64,000 nucleotides of DNA from Chinchilla lanigera (Eukaryota; Chordata; Mammalia; Rodentia; Chinchillidae): assembly GCF_000276665.1 (NCBI RefSeq), contig NW_004955423.1, positions 3,808,230 through 3,872,229 of the forward strand, read 5' to 3'. The notes beneath the pieces were generated by a model. That model did not search any database and was not told the DNA's origin. It saw nothing but the letters and a program-made list of their open reading frames with translations. Below, piece by piece: positions 31,853 through 43,119 of this stretch. A program made the translations under genes and the position numbers. How positions within the stretch are numbered: the stretch's first letter is position 1; each line of letters opens with the position of its first letter.

Positions 31853-32071
31853 ACAGTAATATATTCCAGACTATTTGCAGTTTCCCTAAGGAGGAATGCT
31901 TTGTCTCTCCAGCCTTTGCCAATGCTGCTACTTCACCTGGCAAAACTACTTCAGGTGCTGGATGAGGTACTGCTTGCTCCAGGACACTTTCAGTGACTCC
32001 TCCAAACTAAGTTAGTTGCCCTCCGGTGTGTTTGCGTTTCTTTCATGTTGACTCCACAGCATTATCTGTAA

Positions 32072-32151
32072 CAGTGCTGGCGAACCTATGGCACAGGTGG
32101 TACAGCAGGCTGTGTGTTATCACTGAAAGCTCAAAAGGTTCACCATCACTG
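32072..32151. mobile_element. 80-bp hAT-type MITE with near-perfect terminal inverted repeats
   Basis: The left end CAGTGCTGGCGAACCTATG and the complement of the right end CAGTGATGGTGAACCTTTT agree at 15 of 19 positions. The 8 bases outside each end (ATCTGTAA and ATGTATAC) agree at 5 of 8, compatible with a decayed hAT duplication. The interior is only about 42 bp and noncoding. I know the CAGTGxTGGCGAACC terminus only as a hAT-family pattern; the exact family is not assigned. Confidence 0.72.
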
Positions 32152-33646
32152 ATGTATACTATAGTGAAATTGTTGTTGCTCTGTTTCCTTCCCCACATCA
32201 AAAACTACAGGGGGGGTCAGGGTTTATCTTGTTATTGTTTAATCACACTTACATCCCTATTGGTGTCATTTGTTAGATACTTACTAAATATTTGTAACAG
32301 AGATTTCTGAAGCCCTATACACACACAGGTAACCAGCATTAACATAGGTACAATCTGGCCCTCTCTAGTTGCTATGGAGACTCACTAGGCATTGTTTTAT
32401 TGGCACTAATTGTCCTAAGATATGGCCATATAGATTTGGTATATAAAAATTAATTCTATCACACAGTAACATTTCTTCTTGAAATATCTTTCCTTGACTT
32501 TTAATTTGAGCTCTATAATTTCTGCCTGATCATGACATCAAAGTTTGTATGACATGTGTTTTTGGGTGTGTGGGTGGCTGGGTCCCTGCCTTCCGTTGTA
32601 CCCTAGTTTGGGTTCCTCCAAAAGAACTTCAATCATGTCACACAGTCAATATTTTAAGAAAGGCCATTCCATGTCGATAGCATGCTATGTAGTCATTTCT
32701 ACTGAATGGAAAAACTTTTCCCTAAATGGTAATAAATCTAGACTGCTTATCTTAATGTCTATCACATTTTATTTTCTAAGAGAGAAGGGAATGTTTATAT
32801 TCTGAAAAACTGTCCTATCTTTCCTCCTCCTGATAAAACAGTAGGGGGAGTTGAGCATGCTAGTTACTGAATGATTTAAAATAGATTTCCATTGGTTTAT
32901 GGAAAGGAACAGTTAATATTTAATTTGTTTGATCACTTAATATTTAATTGTTTAACCAATTTGAAGATAACAATATGTAATACAATAACCGTTATTAATT
33001 TCCTACCACCTTGTCTGAAATTCTGTATTGCTTTTATTGTTTTTGTGTTTTTTTGTTTATGTTTGTGTGTTTGTTAATATGTTTCATTCTTCTATCTTTA
33101 AAAGAAAAAAAAGAAAAAAAAAATTGATCCTGAGAATACCATGCATGTGACCTAGGAAAATGGCACTTACATGGTCCAGGCCATGCATTTATGAGTGTGA
33201 AAACTTAGGCCTGGAGGTATTTTCATTATAAATTCATGCAAATTTAATCTACCCAGTAGAAATCAACATTAGAAGCCTGAAATGAACTAATACATTCAGA
33301 AAATGTTGTCGGCAGGAACTCTTTATGTCATGCAAAATAGCTCTTCAAAGGCTTTTTATTTCATACTGGAGGGTTTTTTTTTCATTGTTAGAGGGAATTA
33401 TAGTAGTTAAATCCTCCATTAATTTGTTATTGATTATAACCATGCCAATTCCATACTGGTATTATATCTTAAGCTAGTTGTTTTTGTTTTTGTTTTCTAT
33501 TCAGATACATCACACAGCTGGAGAAAATAGTGTTTGGGAGTTTTCTGTACAATTTAACATAGACAAGATTTTGGCAAAAATTAAGCAAATTTTATAAAAT
33601 TAAAAATAGATTTTTAAACAAGGGTAAACTACAGCAATGATGAGTG
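32152..33646. other. Unassigned AT-rich sequence
   Basis: No clear repeat family or exon was recognised. There is an A-rich simple stretch at about 33,100-33,123 and a T/G-rich stretch at 33,035-33,075. Confidence 0.4.
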
Positions 33647-33700
33647 TGATGATGATGATGATGATGATGGTGATGATGACGATGATGACAGTGATGATGA
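33647..33700. repeat. (TGA)n microsatellite, imperfect
   Basis: About 18 TGA/GAT triplets with substitutions (GGTGATGATGACGATGATGACAG in the middle). Confidence 0.95.
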
Positions 33701-34478
33701 AGAATGTCTGATATTTTCTGACAGTGCCATTGTGGGTGACAGCTTGTGAATAATTAAAAGAGCTTGTTTTCAATATGCATTTTAACTATAGGATAATAAA
33801 ACTATCTTTAATATTCCTCCTGTAAGGTTCCTCATATCCTTTATTAATTGGATATTTGGGTTTTTTACAGGCTCTGGAAAGTACAAAGGAAGGGAAATGT
33901 GTTATTGTTGGAGTAATTTTTATCCTGCTATATCTATAGTATTTTCCATGTAATTAAGATGAGCTGGGTATTATTTAAAGATTATAAAATTTAGGAGACT
34001 ATTTTCCAGGTAGCAATTTGTATGTGAAAGCTGAACTTGGTGCTAGAATATTAAAATTACCTTGAGATTAGAAACAGTTCAAATGTAACTTGTCCAAAAT
34101 TAGGTCTTTTGTACATAATGATAACTGACCAGTCTATGCAAGTATTTCCCAAGGCATGATCGCTGATCACTAGCTATTTTAGATATTCCCTGAGAAGGGA
34201 ATTATATGGTCAAATACATTTAAGAAATTCTGTGAACTAGTTTCTCTTCTGTTATTGAGTTTCATGATGTAAGATATATTAAGGGCTCTGAGAAGCCTTA
34301 TACTAGAAAATATGCATAATTGAATTCCATCCAGTATTTCAAAACAAATACTTCTTGATATTCCACAAACTAACTTTGTATGTGAACTAATTCTAATTGA
34401 TTTGTAGATGCTAAGCATTTGACTTTATAGTAAACAGTTTGTCAATAATCAGTTTGTGGTAAATAGACAATCTGTCAA
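33701..34478. other. Unassigned AT-rich sequence
   Basis: No exon was recognised. A piece at about 34,140-34,215 (GTATTTCCCAAGGCATGATCGCTGATCACTAG) resembles the left side of some ancient repeats but I could not place it. Confidence 0.4.
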
Positions 34479-34479
34479 T

Positions 34480-35840
34480 AATCACAATAATAATGATCAT
34501 TATGGTAGTTTCTTTCTTCCTCTCTCCTGTTACGGATAGTGATAAATTATATTTTCTTTTCCCCCTGAGAAAACCTGGCTAGAGATTTATTAATTTTATT
34601 GATCTCAGATAAACTTTTGATTTTATTACTATTTATTGCTGTTTCTTATTTCATTGACTCCTGGTCTGATCATTATTGTTTTTTCTTCTGCTTACCTTTA
34701 CATTAATTTACCCATTTTAAAAGAGTCTTAAGGTGATAGTTGAGGTCATTGGCTTACTACTTTTCTATTTTCTACAGAAGATGTTTTAGTGCTATAAATT
34801 TCCCTTAGTTACTACTTTCACTGCATCTCACAAATATTGATGTTTTGTATTTTCATTTTTATTTAATTCAAAGTGCTAACTTTTCATTTGATTTCTTCTT
34901 TCAACTATGATTTGTTTAGAAATGTACTGTCTGGTTTCCAAAATCTTGGAGATTTTCTAAGTCTTTTCTAGACTGTACTAATTTCAGTCAGTGAATATAC
35001 TGTGCATTATCTGAATGCATTTAAAAGAAGAAATTTTATGGCTTAGATTGGTGTCATTAGTTTTTATGTACCCTTGCTGATTCCATTTGTTCTAATAATT
35101 ACTGAAAAAAAGGTATTGAAATATTCAATTTAACATGTATGTTTGTCTATTTTTACTTCTACTTCTTGTTTCTATGTTTTTGCTATTTCTTTTTAGGTGC
35201 ATAAACAATGTTATTATGAACGGTTGATGAATTGATCCTCTTTTGTTATAAGACCTACTGTATCACTGATAATATGGTGAATTTTGTTGTTCCTCTGAAA
35301 TCTACTTTGTCTGATATTCATGTAGGCTCTTAAATTTTCCTTTGATTAACATCATCATGATATTTGTTTCTCTTTTTACTTTTTAATTCATTTTTGTCTT
35401 CATATTTAAAGTGTGTGTCTTTTTGTAAACAACATGTAATTGAGTCTTAACTTTTTTATACAATCTAGTGATCTCTATGCATTAAGAGAGGCTTTTGGAT
35501 TATATATATTTATATGATTATTGATTATGGTTGTAAAACTACCATTTGGTCATTTGTTTTCTACTGGCTTATCAGTTTTTTCTATAATTTATTCCTTTCT
35601 TCTGTATGTATTGAATATTTTTTATGATTCCATTTTACTTCTGTATCGGGAAATCAGATATAACTCTGATTGGATTATTTTACTGGATACTTTCATGTTT
35701 ATAGGTCATATCTTTAACTTTCCTGGCTTATTTTCATGGAATATTATACTATTTAGCATATAGTTAAGAACCATACATTGATATGACTCCATTTCTCCCC
35801 TCTAGGCTTTTATGCTGTTGTTTTACATTTTATTTTTATA
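34480..35840 (-). mobile_element. Old L1 LINE, antisense, part 1
   Basis: The + strand is T-rich. TTCCCTTAGTTACTACTTTCACTGCATCTCACAAATATTGATGTTTTGTATTTTCATTTTTATT and GATTTCTTCTTTCAACTATGATTTGTTTAGAAATGTACTGTCTGGTTTCCAAA match the complement of the L1 ORF2 endonuclease/RT linker region. It is decayed well beyond the 16.6-23-kb L1 and continues after a MaLR and an ID insertion. The right edge of this part is approximate. Confidence 0.78.
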
Positions 35841-35849
35841 TGTGAGTCC

Positions 35850-36252
35850 AAATCCATTTTTGCTGCTGTAACAGGATACCTGAAACAAGGTAATTTGTAA
35901 TGTAGAGAAACTTATTGGTTCATAGTTCAGGAAGTTGAGAGGTCTGAGATCAAGATGCTGGCATCTGGTGAGGGCCTTCCTGTAGTGCTATTACATGATG
36001 GAAGGTAAAAGGAGAGTGAGAGAGAGTGAGGAGGGAAGGAGGAGAGGGAGAGAGAGAGAGGGAGGGAGAGAGCAAGCAAAATGGAATAAATTTGCTTTTC
36101 AATCATAAATTCACTTCCACAATAATAGCACTAATCCATTCAAGATGGTGCTGGCATTGTCGTTTTATCACCTCTTAATGGTCCCACTTAAAATTGTTAG
36201 AGGCAATTAAAGTTCAATCTGAGCTTTACAGAAGACATTCAAACCATAGCAA
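35850..36252 (-). mobile_element. MaLR LTR (MST/THE1-like), antisense
   Basis: GTCCAAATCCATTTTTGCTGCTGTAACAGGATACCTGAAACAAGGTAATTTG, CATAGTTCAGGAAGTTGAGAGG, CAATAATAGCACTAATCCATTCAAGATGG, and the terminus ATTCAAACCATAGCA follow the complement of MST/THE1-class LTRs, which end ..CAAACCATATCA on this strand. An expanded GA-rich run at about 36,006-36,071 occupies the variable middle. It is inserted in the old antisense L1. Confidence 0.82.
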
Positions 36253-36292
36253 TATGTTATAAATCGCACAAGAGATTATTACTTTTGCTTTA

Positions 36293-36387
36293 GTTTTTTG
36301 GTTTTTTTTTTTCCAGTACTGGGAATCAAACTCATGACCTCGCACTTGCCAGGTAGGCGCTGTGCTGCTGAGCTAAATCCCCAGCCC
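36293..36387 (-). mobile_element. ID-type SINE, antisense, with perfect 13-bp duplication
   Basis: The complement reads GGGCTGGGGATTTAGCTCAGCAGC to GAGTTTGATTCCCAGTAC followed by an A-rich tail (the T run 36,293-36,313). TACTTTTGCTTTA is present at 36,280-36,292 and at 36,388-36,400 without mismatch. Of the four ID monomers here it has the best preserved A and B boxes. Confidence 0.96.
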
Positions 36388-36400
36388 TACTTTTGCTTTA

Positions 36401-37721
36401 AAGAATTCATTCTATCCGAAAGGTGGCTTAGATCCTATACTGGCCTGCATAGTTACCTTTTCTGTGTTAACTGTTTCACTGTTTAGACACAGATTTACTC
36501 TTATTTTTGCCCCAAACTTTCTTGGTAAGTAGACTTCTAGGTTGAGGATGTTTTATTTCATTGCTTTAAAGATGTTTACCATTGTCTTTTAGTTTGAACC
36601 ATTTCAGATGAGAAGAATCTGCCCTTGTTGTCCTTGTTCCTTTATGCATACCTTTTCTCTGGTTGCATTTATGACTTTCTCTTCATCATTAGTTTTAAGC
36701 AAGTTGCTTATGAAGTACCCTCAAGTTATTCTTCATGTTTCTTCTTCTCAAAGTTCATTGAACTTGGAACTGTTGATTTACACTTTTAATCAAAATGAAA
36801 CACATTTTTGTCCTTGTCTCCAATTATTTGTCTGTCCTTGCCTTCTCTCCTCTTCTGTAGAGACTGTCAAAACTAAAATTGATATTATATCTTGTAACTC
36901 TGTTTCCTCATGCTTTCCTTATTTGATATTTTTAGTCTCATTTCTCTTTGTGTTTCATTGTGGGTAGTTTCCATTGCTGTACATTCAAGTTCCTTAATCT
37001 TCTGCAACATTTGATCCATTGTTATGCCATCTGGTATACTTTTCATCTCAGACACGATAGTTTTAATCTCTGGAAATCTGATGTCTTTTTTGTGTATTAC
37101 ACCTCTGTAATTATTATACCCAGTTATTCCTCTAGCTTAAGGAATAATAATCTTTCTAATGGCCTATTAATTTTTTCATCTGTGTCATTTCAGGGTCAGT
37201 TTGAATTTGCTTATTTTGTGCCTGATTTTTCTGCTTTTTGCATGCCTAATAATTTTTGCTTGAATGCTGTACTTTGTGAATTTTAACTTGTTAGGTACTG
37301 AACATTTTTGTATTCGCTAATCTTGAGCTTTTTAGAAACGAAGTTACTTGGAGACAGTTTGGCCCTTCCATACCTTGTTTTTCAGCTTTGTTAGGCAGGA
37401 CCAGACTAGAGTTAATTTTTCCCCACTTTGTAGCAAAATCTTTCTGATGGTTCTATCTGGCACCCTAAATTATGAGATTTTCCATTCTGGTTGTTACCAA
37501 CAGCCACTTTTCCTGCCCTTATATACTGACATTATTCTTGATAGGCTTTTTTGGTGGCTCTCCAGCTTTGGGTAATTTCATGGTCTGTATGCTTTGAGCA
37601 TTACCCAGCTAAATACCTAAGAGAGACCTTGGAAAGGTCTCCTGGCCTTTCTGTCCATGTAACTGTCTTCTTTCTGACACTCTGGTTTGCAAGCAAAAGC
37701 TGCCTTTCCTGCCTTGGACTC
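36401..37721 (-). mobile_element. Old L1 LINE, antisense, part 2 (ORF1 side and 5' region)
   Basis: CTCTGGTTGCATTTATGACTTTCTCTTCATCATTAG, GAATGCTGTACTTTGTGAATTTTAACTTGTTAGGTACTGAACATTTTTGTATTC, AAGTTACTTGGAGACAGTTTGGCCCTTCC and TTTGTTAGGCAGGACCAGACTAGAGTTAATTTTTCCCCAC match, in order, the complement of old L1 ORF1-side and 5' UTR sequence. The order is continuous with part 1. It is cut by an ERV1 LTR at 37,727. Confidence 0.75.
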
Positions 37722-37726
37722 CCAAC

Positions 37727-38176
37727 TGTAAAAGCCCCACCACAGACATAAAAGGTTCTAGTTTAATTCCCTGTTCCCACCCCTGCCGTGCGGTTTGATC
37801 TCATGTTTACCCTTTCAGGAATATACGGTTGTAAACACCCTGCCTTTCTCGGATACCCAAAATATATTGTTCTTTGTTCTTCCCGTAAATACTCTACCCC
37901 TCCTGGGTTCTCGGAATGTACTGTTCTTCCCGTAAAAAATCCCTCCCTCATTGTTACAGATGTGACATGTGTTTGCCAACCAGGATGCGGTTTTAGGGTT
38001 TAAAAACTACTCTCGTCCCTGGACCTGGACTGGTCTGATCCTTCCCTGCTTGGAGTCTCTCAGTCAGTCCCTGGCCAGGAATAAAGGCTCGTCCTAAATT
38101 CCAATTGGCGGTCCGTGCGTCTTGGTGTTCCTCGGTCAGTACCATTTGGTTCGTTTCTGGTTGCGAGTCCAGAACA
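37727..38176 (+). mobile_element. ERV1 (gammaretrovirus-like) solo LTR, 450 bp, with 5-bp duplication
   Basis: The element starts TGTAAAAGCCCC and ends CCAGAACA, the canonical TG..CA. CCAAC at 37,722-37,726 and again at 38,177-38,181 is the target duplication. U3 contains two copies of GTTCTTCCCGTAAA (about 37,879 and 37,922), part of a longer imperfect direct repeat. A TTTAAAAA box lies at about 38,000 and a polyadenylation signal AATAAAG at 38,080-38,086, followed by a U5 rich in CGGTCC/TTCGTTT words. No internal retroviral sequence lies on either side, so the provirus was lost by LTR recombination. No protein is encoded. Confidence 0.93.
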
Positions 38177-38181
38177 CCAAC

Positions 38182-39321
38182 CTTGCATCTTTATTGCAGG
38201 AAGATTATGAGGCTTCACGTATCCTTCTCCTGTTCTCTCTACACTCTGGCCAGAAAGCCCTCTTGAAACCATAATCTGGATCAGTCATAGGGCTCTTATC
38301 ATGTTTCCTCACTCCCAGAGATCAAACTGTCCTTCACTGCTGATGACCAATATCTTGTTGTCATGTTTTGTTTTACTTTTTGTTTGTTTGTTTCTAGTTT
38401 TTTTGGTTGTTTCTGGCAAGCAGGTAAACCTGTTACCCTCTTGTTATTGAAGAATATACAGCCAGTCTGTCTGAGTCTCTTGAGATGCCAGATCATGGTC
38501 ATACACTGGGACAGACTATCAATTAGGTGAAAAGAAAAAATCTTCAACCCATGTATTTTGCTTCCTTCATTTTCTGGGAAACCCGTAAGAAATGAATAAT
38601 GTTTAGCCTTTCCCTTTATCCTGTAAGTATTTAGGCCCATCTTGGTCTGATGCTGACTTACTTGCTTTTGACACATCAAAGTAAATTTAACCCTGAAACA
38701 GTGTCAGAACTGAATTTTGTGAACTGGGTGATGTTTTGCCTGTGTTAAATTTTCTATGGCCTGGTTCTCCACTGTGCAGAACAGATTCTGTAGGTGAGCA
38801 TGCAGTAAGTATTCGGTGCCTTTTGCTATGCTAAGCCACAAAAGAAAAATGCTATGCTGACTTCCACCTTCAAAGCTATAGAAAACCACAAGTTAAAAGG
38901 AAATTTAAATTTAGGGCAGCTAGCTTCTTAGCCACTTTTAGGTTTAGCAGTATGTAATCTTTGGTGATGCTGTTTGTTTCTTAAATCTTCTTTTAATTTA
39001 AATAAATAAGTCCCAGAGATATGTTCAAACCATCCTGGGTTTTCAATTTCTCTCTCTCCTTGATCCCCACCCCTGGTTTGTTCCTGGTTGAGCATAGGCT
39101 TAGATCCCCCAAGCACAGTGATAATTTTTCCTGACCAGCAGAGCCAGTCATTATTTATTATACTTTGCTCTCACTCCTTGTCACACTCCTAGTGGGAACG
39201 TTGCAGTGGCTGCTGGCTAGAAAATTAGCCCAGGGAGCTTCTTCTGTGGGTCTCTTTCCTCATTATACCAGTAAAAAATTTAACTGTGACATTCTATATC
39301 CCTGCATGTATATGTGTGTGA

Positions 39322-39322
<1 letters not shown>
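38182..39322 (-). other. Probable remains of old L1 5' region, then unassigned sequence
   Basis: The first ~120 bases (TTTATTGCAGGAAGATTATG.. CTCTTATCATG) may be the continuation of the L1 interrupted by the LTR. Beyond about 38,300 I could not match a repeat or an exon. The 126-codon minus frame at 38,299-38,679 has no recognisable domain. Confidence 0.4.

Positions 39323-39363
<41 letters not shown>
39323..39363. repeat. (TA)n microsatellite
   Basis: A perfect alternating TA run of 41 bases. Confidence 0.97.
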
Positions 39364-39366
<3 letters not shown>

Positions 39367-40625
39367 CATTGGTTGGAAGCACACTGTAGGGGCTAATAGT
39401 GTGTAATTTAACTGTAGATTTCTCACACATTTTACTCTCTTTCTTTCTCTAGAGTAGCTGCAGAAGTACCGTGTGCTCCTGTATTGTTGCTCCATATTAT
39501 AAACCAGGCTTGTGGGTTTATGTGTCATCTCACTGTTTCTGCTGGGTTGTTTTCTGGCTGGATGTGATATCGTTTCATCCATTGTCAGGGGGCTGCCCCA
39601 GATACCTGGGATGCTCAAGAGATGCGACACTTACTTGCCATGTGATAGCAAAGGCTTCTGTTTATTTCTGTGGCTGCTCCTCCCGCAAATCTCTGTGGGA
39701 TCCCTGGATATCCGAGCTGATGGGGAAGCTGAAAACCACACAACCACACTGAGGCTTTAAGGATTTTTGCTTATGGGTGTTTTTAAGTAAGCTCCAGGAA
39801 ACTGTGAACTACAATTTTGCAAGGACTTCTTTATTTTTTTAAGTGTCCTTATTATTTTAAGCCTGTTCTGGGTCACAGTTCTGCAGTTGCACAATCTCTT
39901 AACTAATGGCATTGTTAGTCCCACACAGTTTAGCTCTGGAAGGGAGACTAATAATCACTGGCCGACGCTGTCGCAGGGGCCGTGCTTCAGACTTTTCTCT
40001 GTGACTCTGCAGCACGGAGCTCAGTACCAGGCACCCTGAAAGTACTGATAAACTGAGCGATTTATTTCAGACAAAATAGTCTATCTTTTAGGATAGAGTT
40101 TTTGATCCAGGCTAGGACTGAGCCATTTTCTCTTGTAATGGTTTGCCTGCTTAAATAGTTGAAAAGCCAAAATGTGGGGGTGATGGAAATGTGTAATCCA
40201 AAAGTTTCTGTCAATTTCTGAAAATGCTAAACCTCACGATTATTTTTATTTTCTTAAAAAGACAACACTCTATCCAATCCTCTGTAAGAAAAGGAAAGAA
40301 GTTGGGAGAAATGCAGAAAATATTACTTCAAAGGTTTGGTCTCTGTGTTTTATGGAAGAGAAAATGATTCTCTGCTGTCTGCCATGGGATCAGCAAAAGG
40401 AGCAGAGTTATTCGCTGGTTCTTGGAAAAGGTGTTGTTATAGGGAATGAGAGCATAAGAAAATGGGATTAGTTCAATTTGGGAGAAAAAATACATTACAT
40501 TTTCCATTGCATCTTAATCTATTTAATTGACTATCTGACTATTTAGCTTTATAAGGTTTTCAAGTTGTTTTACTAAGGCTATAATTAGGTCCAAGTATAT
40601 AAGACAGTTACTAGAAGAGGAGCTA

Positions 40626-40629
<4 letters not shown>
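39364..40629. other. Unassigned, largely unique sequence
   Basis: No repeat family or exon was recognised. It includes a somewhat GC-richer patch at about 39,955-40,030 with several CpGs (GGCCGACGCTGTCGCAGGGGCCGTG). Confidence 0.4.
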
Positions 40630-40675
<46 letters not shown>

Positions 40676-40682
40676 TATATAT
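40630..40682. repeat. (TA)n microsatellite with one interruption
   Basis: An alternating AT run interrupted once by ACAC at about 40,667. Confidence 0.97.
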
Positions 40683-41288
40683 TTGGATCTCATTAATGAG
40701 CCTTCAGGTTAACATCACTGACTTGTTTCTAGGGGTGGATGTCATCATGGACAGTAAAACCCTTGTTTCCAGCTCTTCAGGCAAAGTGTGTGTAACCCTT
40801 AACCTGAAGCAGTGTCTTCCACTACAGGCATGTGTGAACACTAACCCTGTCTTCGGCTGGCCCTGTGCACATGTGTGGAAAGTTAACCTTTGTCTGGCCT
40901 ATTCCCGGACATGTGGTGGCTCGTTACAAGCCGTGGGGAACTTGTCATGAGGAGAGGCACATGTGCTCCAGTGGATCTCCCACATTCCAGCCATGCTGGG
41001 GGAAGTCATGTCACCCCATGGTGTGTGATGTCACTCAAAACTATTTGTACGAAATAATCTAAATGTCAAGTGTGGGTGTCACGAGGCACTGTGCATGTTG
41101 AGACAAACCAGAGTGTGAGGAAACTGAGAGAGAAGTTAGTTTCAAAGGTCGTACAGAAAGAAACCCTCATCACCAGGCGTCCAGGAAATGGGGAACTCAG
41201 GGAAACATCATTTCCATTATCTCACAATCCATCTCATAAAGAACATAGCCACTTCTATAAATGGTTTTACACGGCTTCAGAATAATTA
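40683..41288. other. Unassigned sequence
   Basis: Short + strand frames (40,696-40,950; 41,070-41,285) show no domain. No repeat was recognised. Confidence 0.4.
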
Positions 41289-41289
41289 A

Positions 41290-41565
41290 GTAGTCATTCA
41301 ACAAGCATTTACAGAGGGTCTTCTAAGAGCCAGACTCTGCTAGACTTGGTAGATGTAGCAATGAACAAACATGAGGCCCTGCTGTCAAAGAGGCCATCTT
41401 CTCAAAGGAAACAGTGGAGAGTGTACAAACCAAAGAGTGTGTCTCCTCTCCTGCGGTGACAAGTACTACGAAGAGAAGCAAAGTAGGCTAAAGCAGAGTA
41501 AGGCGTGGTGTGCTATTTTACTGAGAGGATTAGGAGAGACCTCTGAACAGGTGTCACTGAAGAGA
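41290..41565 (-). repeat. L2 LINE 3' region, antisense
   Basis: GTCATTCAACAAGCATTTACAGAGGGTC, CTAGACTTGGTAGATGTAGCAATGAACAAACATGAGGCCCTG and ACTGAGAGGATTAGGAGAGACCTCTGAACAGGTGTCACTGAAGAG follow the complement of the L2 3' end (..AACAAATATTTATTGAG.., ..GGGGATACAGCAGTGAACAAAAC.., ..CTCTGAGGAGGTGACATTTGAG..). Confidence 0.82.
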
Positions 41566-41939
41566 ATGAGTGTCTTCAAGTCCCAGTTTCCATTCCTTCC
41601 TGACCTCTACAGCCTTTTTCCTTAATGATCGCATTTCCATGTCAGTAGAAAGCCACATTAATTTGGACATTTCTGTCAAATTTATCATTGACTACCTGGC
41701 CAGGATCAGTTCATCTGATGCTTAAGAACTGAGCTGGAGGTTAGTCAAGTGAGATCCTCCCCTCTCGGTTCCCTGTGCTCTCCAAGATACATACCACAGG
41801 TAAAGTTACCCGAGGGAATCAGGAACCAAAACTGGAAAAGAACTTTAATTTCCTGCAGGAACATTGTACTGCCATAATATTTTAAGGTAAGAAAACCCCT
41901 AGGAAGAGCATTGGATCCAGCTTTAGATTTTAAGCTTGG

Positions 41940-42125
41940 TTTTATCACCCATCTTAACAGCTGGGTGATTTTATGTAGTTGCTACGTAAAGTCCTTGTGC
42001 CTCATTTTCCTCAGATATGGGGGATAATCATAGTGTTTCTCTTACTGGATCTGCTATTAGATGAGATCTTACGTGCAGCTCTTAGCATAGTTTCTAAGAT
42101 TGGATTTGCAGTCAGTGTTTGAGAT
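41940..42125 (+). repeat. MIR SINE, sense
   Basis: ACAGCTGGGTGATTTTATGTAGTTGC, GTGCCTCATTTTCCTCAGATATGGGGGATAATCATAG and TAGATGAGATCTTACGTGCAGCTCTTAGCATAG follow the MIR order. Confidence 0.75.
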
Positions 42126-42234
42126 AATTAACATCATTATTATCATTGTTAACAATATCATTTATTGGCACAGCTATCTTCCTCATAGCCCATGTTCTGA
42201 GTATGTGTAAAAAATTTCTGGTTAGCATTGCTGA

Positions 42235-42345
42235 TCATCCTATTTCATTCATTCATTCATTCACTGAATCACTCATCCATTGAATAGTTACTGAATGACT
42301 GGCATGCTGCCAACACCATACCCAAGTCTGTGGGGAGAAAAGATA
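42235..42345 (-). repeat. L2 3'-end fragment with (CATT)n expansion
   Basis: TTCATTCATTCATTCATTCACTGAATC, then AATAGTTACTGAATGACTGGCATGCTGCCAACACC resembles the complement of the L2 terminus with its ATTCA tail repeats. Confidence 0.55.
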
Positions 42346-42639
42346 TAAATGTTTCCTGGCTTGGTGTAGAGAAAATTAAAGCTTCAAAAAGGACTTGTTC
42401 CAGGTGACCTCTGAAGTCCCTTGCAAGCTGGATTGCCTGTGACTCTAAGGCACTTACCATCCCATAGATGGCAAACTAGAAGCTCCAGGAAATGCTGCAA
42501 GCTGTACAGTGGACCCCAGTGATACCAGCACAGGCCAGGAAATTCCTCCTGGGGCCTCAGCCAAGGGAAAAAACAGTAACTGGCTTATAAGATTGGCTAC
42601 TCCATTCCAACTCTTCACATACTAAAAACATGTTCCTCC

Positions 42640-42805
42640 CTCACCTTTGCACACTGTTTTAGAGTTTGGCAGGCACTGGCATATCCATCATCTCAAATGA
42701 TCCACACCTAGAGAGGACAAGTGCACAAGGAAACAGGCTTAGAGAATGCAAAGGAATCATCTAAGTTTTCATAGTAGCTGAGCCAGAATTCCTATTAATG
42801 AAGTT
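42640..42805 (-). repeat. MIR SINE, antisense
   Basis: GGCACTGGCATATCCATCATCTCAAATGATCCACACC, then ACAAGGAAACAGGCTTAGAGAATG and GTAGCTGAGCCAGAATTCC follow the complement of MIR. Confidence 0.7.
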
Positions 42806-43119
42806 GAAGAGCTGGGTTCCAGGGTTATTGGAAGCAAGAGCTCCTGGTTTTCAAAGTGTCCTCTTCAATTAAGAAAGTCATGTTCTTGCATCCAGTCTGC
42901 CTCCTTAGGGAAGTGAGTCACCGATGAGGGGAAGGAAGAGCAACCCAGTTTCTTGTCACTTGAACAAACCAGCCCTGGAGGTCTGGTGTAAGTCAACAGC
43001 AGCACATTCCCTTAGCCCTTCCCTTCCAGGCCAGGGCTTAAAAAGCAGGCCTTCTGCGTCAGGTTCCGTACCATTTCCCTCCCATATCATCCTCTCTGCA
43101 AGACTGTGAGCTTTTCCTT

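Noticed and set aside
37727..38176. One LTR of a complete provirus
   Set aside because: No primer-binding site, gag, pol or env-like sequence, or second LTR is present on either side, and the target duplication closes directly on the single LTR.
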